Assembly: GCA_945949625.1 (NCBI GenBank)
Contig: CAMFFI010000019.1
Coordinates: forward strand, 1 to 12,007
Direction of reading: 5' to 3'
DNA from: an uncultured bacterium
GTDB lineage: Bacteria; Bacillota; Clostridia; Oscillospirales; Acutalibacteraceae
Length of the DNA stretch: 12,007 nt
Both the position numbers and the translations under genes were made by a program. Below the pieces are notes generated by a model. The model was not told the origin of the DNA, ran no database searches, and saw nothing but the letters and a program-made list of their open reading frames with translations. Position 1 is the stretch's first letter. Each line of letters opens with the position of its first letter. Below, piece after piece: positions 6,485-12,007 of this stretch.

Positions 6485-7207
6485 ATGAAGGTAGCAATAT
6501 GCGATGATAATAAATCTGCTTTGGATTTCATTTATACAACAGTATCAAAGGAATTTTGTCACTATGGTATTCATTCCCAAATCGTTGCTTATTCGGACAG
6601 CAGGGTTTTGCTGGACGTTCAGAAAAAGGACCCTTATGACGTTTTATTCCTTGATATTTCAATGCCGGATATTGACGGCTTTCAGATTGCAGAGGAAATA
6701 CGCAAAACCTCTAAAAATGCGATTATCATATTCATAACGTCAAAGGACGAGCTTGTATATGACAGCTTTGATTATCAGCCGTTTTTCTTTATAAGAAAGA
6801 ACGATTCCGACAATATAGCGCGTAATATTTCAAGGGCTGTTGAAATGCTCACTCACTACATAAAGCAGAACAAATCCATTGTGCTTGATGTGGACGGCGT
6901 TAAAATGCCGGTAATGTATACGGACATAATGTATATAAAAAGCGACAGACACTATCTGCAATATCATATGGCGGACGGTGATGTTTTTAAGGTACGAGGG
7001 GTAATGAAGGATAAGGATAGGGAGTTTTGTCAGTATGACTTTATAAAAATTCATCAGAGATATATTGTGAATTTAAAATATGTTAAATTTGTTGACAAAA
7101 GACGCGAAATACTTATTTTAAAAAACGGCGAAAGACTTGAGATAAGCCGTAATCATAAGAACTCTGCTGATGAACAATTCACCAGATATTTGAGGGAAAC
7201 ACTATGA
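6485..7207 (+). CDS. LytTR-family response regulator, AgrA-like
   Basis: The 240-residue product has a receiver domain (about 1-120) and a LytTR DNA-binding domain (about 130-236). Acidic pocket Asp7-Asp8, phosphoacceptor Asp57 (FLDISMPD), Thr85 and Lys105 are in the expected places. The C-terminal half shows LytTR signatures: 'DIMYIKSDRHYLQYH' and 'FIKIHQRYIVNLKYV', then 'LKNGERLEISRNHK'. AgrA-type LytTR regulators bind tandem repeats one or two helical turns apart and activate transcription. The tandem 20-21 bp repeats upstream of agrD, agrB and a third promoter are the obvious targets. The ATG follows ACGGAGGAAA at good spacing. The stop overlaps the kinase start by 4 bp (ATGA), so the two are translationally coupled. 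The gene symbol is withheld because the family has many paralogues. Confidence 0.92.
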   Translation: MKVAICDDNKSALDFIYTTVSKEFCHYGIHSQIVAYSDSRVLLDVQKKDPYDVLFLDISMPDIDGFQIAEEIRKTSKNAIIIFITSKDELVYDSFDYQPFFFIRKNDSDNIARNISRAVEMLTHYIKQNKSIVLDVDGVKMPVMYTDIMYIKSDRHYLQYHMADGDVFKVRGVMKDKDREFCQYDFIKIHQRYIVNLKYVKFVDKRREILILKNGERLEISRNHKNSADEQFTRYLRETL

Positions 7208-8529
7208 TTGATATTTTATGGGATTTGTTTGAAATAGCCGCCACTTGTTTTGAAACATGGGTTATTCTGACATTTGCCAAGAAATTTTTGGGGCAAAAAT
7301 CATCGGGAAAAAAGGCGATAATCGAGTTTTGGGTTTCATGGCTTGCTTTTTCTGCAATTGTCATTTGCGTAAACAGCATTACAGCCTTTGAAAGCTTTGC
7401 GGCGCTGTTGTTTTCTGTTGTTGTGTTTATTTACTGCCTGCTTTATCTTAAGGGAAACGTATATGTTAAAATAATTGTTTCCATAATTCCAATAGCAAGT
7501 ATTATTTTGGTCAACAGTCTGGTTGCAACAATTATTTCTACTATTTTCGGAGAAGGCTTCGATGATTTAATTACAAAGCAGACAATTTACAGGTGCTTAA
7601 CCGTAATAATTACTAAGCTTTTCCTGTATTATGTTCTGCTTATTATTCAGAAAATTTTTGAAAAAGAAAAAAAGTACAGCTTTGGTGTTAAAGAATGGAT
7701 TCCCATAATATCAACATTTTTAATTTCTGCGGCTATATTTACAAGCGTAGATTTAATCAATATTCATAATGAACTTGATGAAAAGGGAAAAATACTTGTT
7801 TTGTTTGCGATTTTATGCCTTGTGATTTTAAATATTGTTTCATTCTATATGGTTGTAAAAATCAGCCGTACAAGCTACATTGAAACAGAAAACAAGCTTT
7901 TAAAAATGCAAAACGAGTATCAGTCAAATTATGTGGCTAATGTAAAAAATCAGGAAAAAGAACTTAAAACCATACGACACGATTTAAAGCATAATCTCTT
8001 TGTAATTGAGGCACAGCTTAAATGTGAAAAATATGACGAGGCTAAAAATTACGTTTCACAGCTTTTAAATCAGGAGGTTTTAGTAGGCGGTACCGTACTG
8101 ACCGACAATGAAACCGTAAATGCCATTATTAATTCAAAGATTATTTACGCAAAAAGTCTGGGTGTTAAAATCGTGGTTCAATCCTGCAAGCAGATAATTG
8201 CTATTCCCGATATTGACCTTTGCAATTTATTGGGCAACCTAATCGACAATGCCATAGAAGCCTGCGAACAATGTAATTTCACCGAAAAGCTTATTGAAAT
8301 TCAAATATCCTCCAATGAGGATATAATGACCTTTTCCATAAGAAATACCGTAGAAAAATCTGTTCTGGAAAACAATCCAAAGCTTGTAACATCAAAGAAA
8401 AAATACCGTGAGCATGGGTTAGGTCTTGCGTCGGTTAATCAGATAGTAAACAAATACAACGGCAAGCTTGATATTTACGAGAAAAACGGTATGTTCTGCG
8501 TTACGGCAATTCTTAGGACAGAGGAGTAA
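7204..8529 (+). CDS. AgrC-like sensor histidine kinase (HPK10/GHKL)
   Basis: The 441-residue membrane kinase has about six hydrophobic segments (near 10-26, 39-58, 64-82, 89-117, 130-150, 166-182) plus one at 197-219. A dimerisation helix follows with the H-box TIRHDLKHN (phosphoacceptor His259), then a GHKL ATPase domain. The N-box NLLGNLIDNAIEAC (341-354) and G-box HGLGL (404-408) are intact. This multi-helix N-terminus plus 'RHD-KHN' H-box is typical of AgrC-type (HPK10) peptide sensors that phosphorylate LytTR regulators. It overlaps the regulator gene by 4 bp, so it is co-transcribed. Given the neighbouring agrD and agrB, its ligand is probably the AgrD-derived cyclic peptide (inference). 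It could instead sense another peptide, since this family is large in Clostridia. Confidence 0.9.
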   Translation: MIDILWDLFEIAATCFETWVILTFAKKFLGQKSSGKKAIIEFWVSWLAFSAIVICVNSITAFESFAALLFSVVVFIYCLLYLKGNVYVKIIVSIIPIASIILVNSLVATIISTIFGEGFDDLITKQTIYRCLTVIITKLFLYYVLLIIQKIFEKEKKYSFGVKEWIPIISTFLISAAIFTSVDLINIHNELDEKGKILVLFAILCLVILNIVSFYMVVKISRTSYIETENKLLKMQNEYQSNYVANVKNQEKELKTIRHDLKHNLFVIEAQLKCEKYDEAKNYVSQLLNQEVLVGGTVLTDNETVNAIINSKIIYAKSLGVKIVVQSCKQIIAIPDIDLCNLLGNLIDNAIEACEQCNFTEKLIEIQISSNEDIMTFSIRNTVEKSVLENNPKLVTSKKKYREHGLGLASVNQIVNKYNGKLDIYEKNGMFCVTAILRTEE

Positions 8530-8576
8530 TGATGAAATGAAAAATTGCACTGAAAATCTGCTTTATATAAGTCGAA

Positions 8577-8603
8577 AGGACTGAATGGTAACCACTCAGT
8601 CCT
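8577..8603. repeat. Strong hairpin after the kinase gene
   Basis: AGGACTGA (8577-8584) and TCAGTCCT (8596-8603) form a perfect 8-bp stem, with a further TGG/CCA pairing inside the 11-nt loop. No T-tract follows on either strand, so it is not a simple terminator. It lies 47 bp past the kinase stop and 42 bp before a canonical terminator. It may stabilise the 3' end of the operon mRNA, or cap an RNA transcribed from the other strand. Confidence 0.6.
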
Positions 8604-8645
8604 CTCGGGGGATTTGAAAAATGAAAAATCACTTGTTATCACGTT

Positions 8646-8675
8646 AAAGACCTTCCCCAACAGGAAGGTCTTTTT
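8646..8675 (+). terminator. Terminator of the regulator-kinase operon
   Basis: AAAGACCTTCC (8646-8656), a 6-nt loop and GGAAGGTCTTT (8663-8673) form an 11-bp perfect stem whose 3' side runs into five T (8671-8675), then GTT. On the minus strand the stem ends in TTTAACG, so termination there would be weaker. Confidence 0.82.
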
Positions 8676-8824
8676 GTTCTACCGTTGTCGGCACAACAGC
8701 AGTCTATCGTACACCCATCGTTTATAAAAATCTGCCGGCAAAGGAAGGAGGCTGGGCGAGCTTTGAAATACCGCATATAACAAAGTATGATTTTTATAAA
8801 CACCCTGTCTTATTATTGACATAA
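8649..8824 (+). other. Coding-like stretch without start; possible gene remnant or dispersed repeat
   Basis: From the terminator to a TAA at 8822-8824 one plus-strand frame stays open for 58 codons (including the segments TVVGTTAVYRTPIVYKN and ITKYDFYKHPV) but has no start codon or ribosome binding site. Two minus-strand frames are also open over much of it: one of 47 codons from the ATG at 8823, and one of 45 codons that is Cys-rich near its middle (DCCCADNG). Neither has a Shine-Dalgarno. The stretch is richer in G+C than the AT-rich DNA around it. I do not recognise a protein family. Openness in several frames argues for a repeat element or structured RNA as much as for a gene remnant. Confidence 0.3.
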
Positions 8825-8891
8825 ACAATGCAAATTAATACTGTTGTGAAATCTTACGAATTATTGATGCACTGCCTTATTCGGTAATTTT

Positions 8892-8959
8892 AGAATATAT
8901 TTAATTTCTAAAAAAGTCAATAATCGTGGCACATTTTGCAATATGCTGGCAAATTATGT
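8892..8959 (-). promoter_or_regulatory. Third agr-type promoter with tandem boxes
   Basis: On the minus strand, TTGACT (8920-8915) and TATTCT (8897-8892) are 17 bp apart, the same hexamers and spacing as at agrD. Seven bp upstream lie two 12-bp boxes, reading on the plus strand GGCACATTTTGC (8928-8939) and GGCAAATTATGT (8948-8959), period 20. It begins 15 bp past the agrB stop and points away from agrB into DNA with no recognised gene. A perfect 8-bp AT-rich inverted repeat (TTTTAGAA 8888-8895, TTCTAAAA 8906-8913) spans the -10 and spacer. Confidence 0.6.
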
Positions 8960-8974
8960 GTTATATTATGCAAT

Positions 8975-9559
8975 TTATTCACATTTTGACGCTTTTTGTA
9001 ACAATATATGACCTGCAATCACTGCCAGCGAAACGCATACAAGAGTGAAAAGCAACGTAAAGCAGTATTTATCAAATAAAAAGTATAAGCATAAGCATAC
9101 TGATGAATATACAAGATACAGGATTATTCCTAAGGTCTTCATTTTTTTCTTGTTTCTGATTTTCTTGTTTGGATTTTCAACGGGACAAAACAGAATTATA
9201 GGCAGAAAGCCTAATATAAGAAATGCGCCTGCAATAAAAATGCTTTTTATTTTTAAAAACAAAAATGAAAACAGTAAAACTAAAATATATGAAATGCAAA
9301 ATACCGTGTTGCACACAAAATACGTGGATGCGTGCCAACCGCCCGTTACTTGTCTTAAAGGCACAAAGCATAAAAGAAAAATAATACTTTCGGTCAGAGT
9401 GTTTGTAAAAAAGCCAATCAGAAGTATTAAAAATATATTGAGAAAGGAAGAAATAAAAATTTCTATTCCGTACCGATAAATTTCCCGCAGGTCTTCACTG
9501 CTTTTGTCGGCATTTTTTAAGATAAAAGACGTTATATGTTCAGAAATTTTAGAAATCAT
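8975..9559 (-). CDS. agrB: AgrB, membrane peptidase that processes the AgrD pro-peptide
   Basis: The 194-residue product has the AgrB length and plan: a polar N-terminus (1-30), several hydrophobic segments (about 35-50, 58-67, 86-101, 107-125, 143-162, 167-184) and the signature PLRQVTGGWHASTYFVC (67-83). The catalytic pair His76 and Cys83 is seven residues apart, as are His77 and Cys84 in S. aureus AgrB. AgrB cleaves the charged C-terminal tail from AgrD and forms the (thio)lactone ring in the membrane. The frame is open far upstream, but the ATG at 9559 is chosen because the homology begins there, an AAGGAAG lies 10-11 nt upstream, and the promoter puts transcription start near 9577. It is monocistronic and 2.8 kb from agrD on the same strand, with the kinase operon inverted between them. 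Confidence 0.9.
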   Translation of the reverse strand: MISKISEHITSFILKNADKSSEDLREIYRYGIEIFISSFLNIFLILLIGFFTNTLTESIIFLLCFVPLRQVTGGWHASTYFVCNTVFCISYILVLLFSFLFLKIKSIFIAGAFLILGFLPIILFCPVENPNKKIRNKKKMKTLGIILYLVYSSVCLCLYFLFDKYCFTLLFTLVCVSLAVIAGHILLQKASKCE

Positions 9560-9583
9560 CCCGTTCACTTCCTTATTATGAAT

Positions 9584-9651
9584 AGGATAAGTATTTAAAA
9601 AAATTCCGTCAATAGCTTTGGCAAAAATTGTAAATTTATGACATAAAATGC
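9584..9651 (-). promoter_or_regulatory. agrB promoter with tandem AgrA-like boxes
   Basis: On the minus strand, TTGACG (9612-9607) and TATCCT (9589-9584) are 17 bp apart. Seven bp upstream lie two boxes, reading on the plus strand GGCAAAAATTGT (9620-9631) and GACATAAAATGC (9640-9651), period 20. The geometry is the same as at agrD. The leader would be about 18 nt, much shorter than that of agrD. Confidence 0.68.
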
Positions 9652-9708
9652 ATATATAGCGAAAATAAAAGATTTTTATCAAAATTATGCAATTTTTTGC
9701 TTGATATA

Positions 9709-9736
9709 TTGCAAATTTGACGGAAAATGATAAAAT
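9709..9736 (+). promoter_or_regulatory. glgX promoter
   Basis: TTGCAA (9709-9714) and TAAAAT (9731-9736) are 16 bp apart, with TGA before the -10 (extended -10). The leader to the glgX ATG would be about 50 nt. The -35 is preceded by CAATTTTTTGCT ending 7 bp upstream, which distantly resembles the agr boxes in the plus orientation. Confidence 0.5.
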
Positions 9737-9792
9737 AAAAAGTGTGTTATAAATTAGGTAATAATATAGTTGTTTTTTGGGAGGATATTGTA

Positions 9793-11880
9793 ATGGAAGA
9801 AATGCTGATGCCCACCGATAAGGTGAACGGTTTTGACGTGCGGCCGGGATATTTTTTGGTAAACGGCGCAACACCTGTGCGAGGGGGAGTCAATTTTACA
9901 ATTCAGTCTGTTTATGCCACCTCCTGCACATTGCTTTTGTTTAAGCCTTATTCAAATGAACCTTACGCAAGATTACCTTTTCCAAAATCCTATTGCATAG
10001 GAAACACTTATTCAATGATTGTTTTCGGTTTGGAAATAAGCGATTTTGAATACGCTTATGCCTTTGACGGACCGTATGAGCCGGAAAAGGGACTTATATT
10101 TGATAAAAATAAATATTTGCTTGACCCTTATGCAAAAGCTGTTACAGGTCAAAGCGGATGGGGTAAAAAGCAAAAGCCCGACTCCGTATATAAAGCTCGT
10201 GTGGTTGACGCAGTATATGATTGGGGAAATTATAAACAGCTTAACATTCCCTTTAACGAGCTTATAATTTATGAAATGCACGTCAGAGGCTTTACAAAGG
10301 ACTCGTCCTCAGGCGTTAACAATCCCGGAACCTTTGCAGGTATTCGTGAGAAAATTCCTTATCTTAAAGAGCTTGGCATTAATGCAGTTGAGCTTATGCC
10401 TATTTTTGAGTTTGACGAAATGGAGTCCACAAGAATATATGAAGGAAAACCGCTTTATAATTATTGGGGATATAATACCGTTTGCTTTTTTGCTCCCAAC
10501 ACAAGCTATGAATCGGACCACGAGCATCACCGAGAGGGTACTGAGCTTAAAGAGCTTATAAGGGACCTTCATAAAAACGGAATTGAAGTTATTTTAGACG
10601 TAGTATTCAATCATACTGCCGAGGGTAACGAAAAAGGACCGTTTTTTTCATTCAAGGGAATTGACAACAATATTTATTATATGCTTACTCCCGACGGAAA
10701 ATATTATAATTTCAGCGGATGCGGAAATGTTTTGAACTGCAACCAGCCCATTGTAAGACAGTTTATTCTTGAATGTTTGAGATATTGGGTTACGGAGTAT
10801 CGTGTTGATGGTTTCCGCTTTGATTTAGCCTCTATTCTGGGAAGAAACAGCGACGGTTCTCCAATGGACAAGCCGCCTCTTTTGGAATGTCTTGCTTTTG
10901 ACCCCATATTGGGAAATGTAAAGCTTATTGCTGAGGCTTGGGACGCAGGCGGACTGTATCAGGTAGGAAGCTTTCCCTCGTGGAACCGCTGGGCTGAATG
11001 GAACGGAAAATACCGTGATGATTTGAGACGTTTCCTGAAGGGCGACGATAATCTTGCATGGTCAGCCGCACAAAGACTTACAGGCTCTAAGGATTTATAT
11101 GACCCTACATACAGGGGGAATAATGCCTCCGTTAATTTTCTGACATGCCACGACGGTTTTACGCTTTACGATATGTATGCTTATAACCAGAAGCACAATT
11201 GGCAAAACGGCTGGAATAATACGGACGGTGCAAATGATAATAACAGCTGGAACTGCGGTGAAGAGGGAGAAACGGATAATTGGAAGGTTGAAGCTCTGCG
11301 GCGTAAATTGTGCAAAAATGCTTTCGCAACTTTAATGTGCAGCAGGGGTGCGGCGCTGTTCCTTGCAGGCGATGAATTCTGCAATACGCAGTTTGGAAAT
11401 AACAACGCCTATTGTCAGGATAACATTATTTCCTGGCTTGATTGGAGCAGAAAAGAAAAATATAACGATGTATTTGAGTTTTTCAAATATATGATTGCCT
11501 TCCGCAAGCGTTTTCACGTTATAACAAGCAGTGTTGAAGGTGCCGAGTGCAGTCTTCCGCCTACAAGCATACATTCCTGTGCTCCGTGGCATACGGATTT
11601 TGACAGCAATTCAAGAATGGTAGGAGTTATGTACGCAGGCAAAAGTTCGGATAATCCCGACCTTGATGAAATTGTATATTTCGGAATTAACGCTTACTGG
11701 GAGCAGGTGAACGTGGAACTTCCTGCTTTGCCCCAGGGTTACTGTTGGAAACTGTATATGAATACAGGAAGAAACGCCGATGAGGTTATTACAGAGGATA
11801 AAAACATATACCTTTACGACAGACGGATAACAATGGAGGGCAGGTCGGTATTTGCCGCCGTAGCTGAAAAGGTTTATTAA
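9793..11880 (+). CDS. glgX: Glycogen debranching enzyme (isoamylase type, GH13)
   Basis: The 695-residue product is a GlgX/isoamylase-type enzyme that hydrolyses alpha-1,6 branches of glycogen limit dextrins in the cytoplasm. A CBM48-like N-terminal domain (about 15-110, including FDGPYEPEKG) precedes the GH13 barrel. The GH13 regions are DVVFNH (269-274), GFRFD with nucleophile Asp344, IAEAWD with acid/base Glu381, and LTCHDG with His453 and Asp454. All catalytic residues are intact. The EMHVRGFT segment (161-168) also fits the family. The length is slightly above that of the E. coli enzyme (about 657). The start is the ATG at 9793, 7-8 nt after GGGAGG. A GTG at 9742 in the same frame lacks a ribosome binding site. 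No other glycogen genes are in the window. In anaerobic Firmicutes it may also act on dietary or stored glucans. Confidence 0.93.
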   Translation: MEEMLMPTDKVNGFDVRPGYFLVNGATPVRGGVNFTIQSVYATSCTLLLFKPYSNEPYARLPFPKSYCIGNTYSMIVFGLEISDFEYAYAFDGPYEPEKGLIFDKNKYLLDPYAKAVTGQSGWGKKQKPDSVYKARVVDAVYDWGNYKQLNIPFNELIIYEMHVRGFTKDSSSGVNNPGTFAGIREKIPYLKELGINAVELMPIFEFDEMESTRIYEGKPLYNYWGYNTVCFFAPNTSYESDHEHHREGTELKELIRDLHKNGIEVILDVVFNHTAEGNEKGPFFSFKGIDNNIYYMLTPDGKYYNFSGCGNVLNCNQPIVRQFILECLRYWVTEYRVDGFRFDLASILGRNSDGSPMDKPPLLECLAFDPILGNVKLIAEAWDAGGLYQVGSFPSWNRWAEWNGKYRDDLRRFLKGDDNLAWSAAQRLTGSKDLYDPTYRGNNASVNFLTCHDGFTLYDMYAYNQKHNWQNGWNNTDGANDNNSWNCGEEGETDNWKVEALRRKLCKNAFATLMCSRGAALFLAGDEFCNTQFGNNNAYCQDNIISWLDWSRKEKYNDVFEFFKYMIAFRKRFHVITSSVEGAECSLPPTSIHSCAPWHTDFDSNSRMVGVMYAGKSSDNPDLDEIVYFGINAYWEQVNVELPALPQGYCWKLYMNTGRNADEVITEDKNIYLYDRRITMEGRSVFAAVAEKVY

Positions 11881-11894
11881 AATATAAAAAAATT

Positions 11895-11949
11895 ATTGAC
11901 AAGTTAACTTGGCGGATATATAATGAGTTTACCAAGTTAACTTGTCAAT
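11895..11949 (+). promoter_or_regulatory. Consensus promoter bracketed by twin palindromic operators
   Basis: TTGACA (11896-11901) and TATAAT (11919-11924) with a 17-bp spacer is a perfect SigA consensus. It sits inside a perfect 18-bp inverted repeat: ATTGACAAGTTAACTTGG (11895-11912) and its complement at 11932-11949. Each arm contains the self-complementary 12-mer CAAGTTAACTTG (11900-11911 and 11933-11944), with centres 33 bp apart, about three helical turns. The left copy overlaps the -35 and spacer and the right copy covers the predicted start site. This layout suits a tightly repressed, probably autoregulated promoter of the MarR-family type. No T-tract follows, so it is not a terminator. 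Confidence 0.85.
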
Positions 11950-11978
11950 TTGTTTTAAGGAGGCATGATAAAAAGTTA

Positions 11979-12007
11979 GTGGTGAGAAAATCCGAGAACT
12001 CTGGATT
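11979..12007 (+). CDS. Start of a truncated gene, possibly the cognate (MarR-like) repressor
   Basis: A strong AAGGAGG (11957-11963) follows the operator-bracketed promoter. The open frame ends at the window edge and gives V-V-R-K-S-E-N-S-G from GTG codons at 11979 or 11982. The spacing from the Shine-Dalgarno to these GTGs (15-18 nt) is long. The only ATG nearby (11965) is 1 nt from the Shine-Dalgarno and reaches a stop after four codons. The start is therefore unresolved, and one missing A in the A-run after that ATG would join it to the open frame. A MarR-type regulator is guessed from the operators and the 'SENSG' N-terminus only. Confidence 0.35.

Larger units (their letters stand above)
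8646..8885 (-). ncRNA. Hypothetical transcript from the third agr-type promoter
   Basis: The promoter at 8892-8920 would start minus-strand RNA near 8885, running toward the hairpin at 8646-8673, about 240 nt. No credible gene with a ribosome binding site lies in it. The RNA would carry the pyrimidine-rich stretch GCCUCCUUCC (complement of 8752-8743), which is complementary to Shine-Dalgarno sequences such as the one before agrD. That recalls the C-rich target-binding loops of staphylococcal RNAIII. Existence, ends and function are all inferred. A short peptide gene (47 codons from the ATG at 8823) is the alternative. Confidence 0.3.

Noticed and set aside
8621..8647. Eight-codon frame MKNHLLSR with GGGGGA upstream
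   Set aside because: It is too short to separate from chance, its Shine-Dalgarno is only partial, and its stop runs into the terminator stem.
9045..9479. 144-codon plus-strand frame opposite agrB
   Set aside because: It is Lys/Arg/Ile-rich, has no ribosome binding site, and is the antisense shadow of a well-supported membrane protein gene.
9742..9792. Upstream in-frame GTG start for glgX
   Set aside because: It has no Shine-Dalgarno and lies within a few bases of the predicted -10, while the ATG at 9793 has GGGAGG at good spacing.
9560..9874. 105-codon N-terminal extension in frame with AgrB
   Set aside because: It runs through the agrB promoter and boxes and into the divergent glgX start, is composed of AT-rich spacer-like residues, and lacks a ribosome binding site. 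AgrB homology begins at the ATG at 9559.
11895..11949. The 18-bp inverted repeat as a glgX terminator
   Set aside because: It has a 19-nt loop, no T-tract, and a perfect promoter between the arms, so operators explain it better.
1..12007. CRISPR arrays, tRNA or rRNA genes, insertion sequences
   Set aside because: No regularly spaced direct repeats of CRISPR type, no tRNA-like cloverleaf or rRNA segment, and no transposase frame or terminal inverted repeats were seen on reading.

Overview
The window looks like the chromosome of a low-GC, anaerobic Firmicute, probably a gut-type Clostridia of the Ruminococcus/Oscillospiraceae kind. This is inferred from the AT-rich intergenic DNA, strong AAGGAGG-type ribosome binding sites, SigA-like promoters, an FBP-type lactate dehydrogenase, an oxygen-scavenging flavodiiron protein, a glycogen debranching enzyme and an agr-type peptide signalling system. 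No species can be fixed from the sequence.

Layout. Positions 3-1145 hold the 3' part of an ABC-2-type permease, convergent with ldh (minus, 1214-2158). The ldh and flavodiiron protein (2361-3551) genes diverge from a 202-bp spacer that holds a good ldh promoter and a close match to the clostridial Rex operator. Next come a small two-helix membrane protein with a C-terminal zinc ribbon (3681-4091), a strong terminator, an apparently structured leader, and a CPA1 K+/H+ antiporter with two RCK_C domains (4326-5939).

The centre, 5.96-9.65 kb, is the most interesting part: a complete but rearranged agr-type quorum-sensing locus. On the plus strand lies an overlapping operon of a LytTR response regulator (6485-7207) and an AgrC-like histidine kinase (7204-8529). 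On the minus strand, on either side of it, lie a 46-codon agrD-like pro-peptide gene (6027-6167) and agrB (8975-9559). The pro-peptide has Ser where the ring-forming Cys is usual. agrD and agrB each have a promoter of the same design: two copies of a 12-bp box (plus-strand consensus GGCANAWWWTGY) with a 20-21 bp period, then 7 bp, then TTGAC(T/G), then 17 bp, then a TATNCT -10. This is what a LytTR (AgrA-like) regulator would be expected to recognise. A third promoter of identical design (8892-8959) points into the 445-bp space between agrC and agrB, where no recognised gene lies. It may drive a regulatory RNA or an unrecognised peptide.

glgX (9793-11880, glycogen debranching) follows on the plus strand. 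The window ends in a consensus SigA promoter bracketed by a perfect 18-bp inverted repeat (two CAAGTTAACTTG operators), followed by a strong Shine-Dalgarno and the first codons of an unfinished gene that is probably its own repressor.

How the genes work together: ldh and the flavodiiron protein both re-oxidise reductant (on pyruvate and on O2 or NO), which fits a shared NADH-sensing operator. In the agr module, AgrB would process and cyclise AgrD, the kinase would sense the peptide, and the regulator would activate the agrD, agrB and third promoters in positive feedback.
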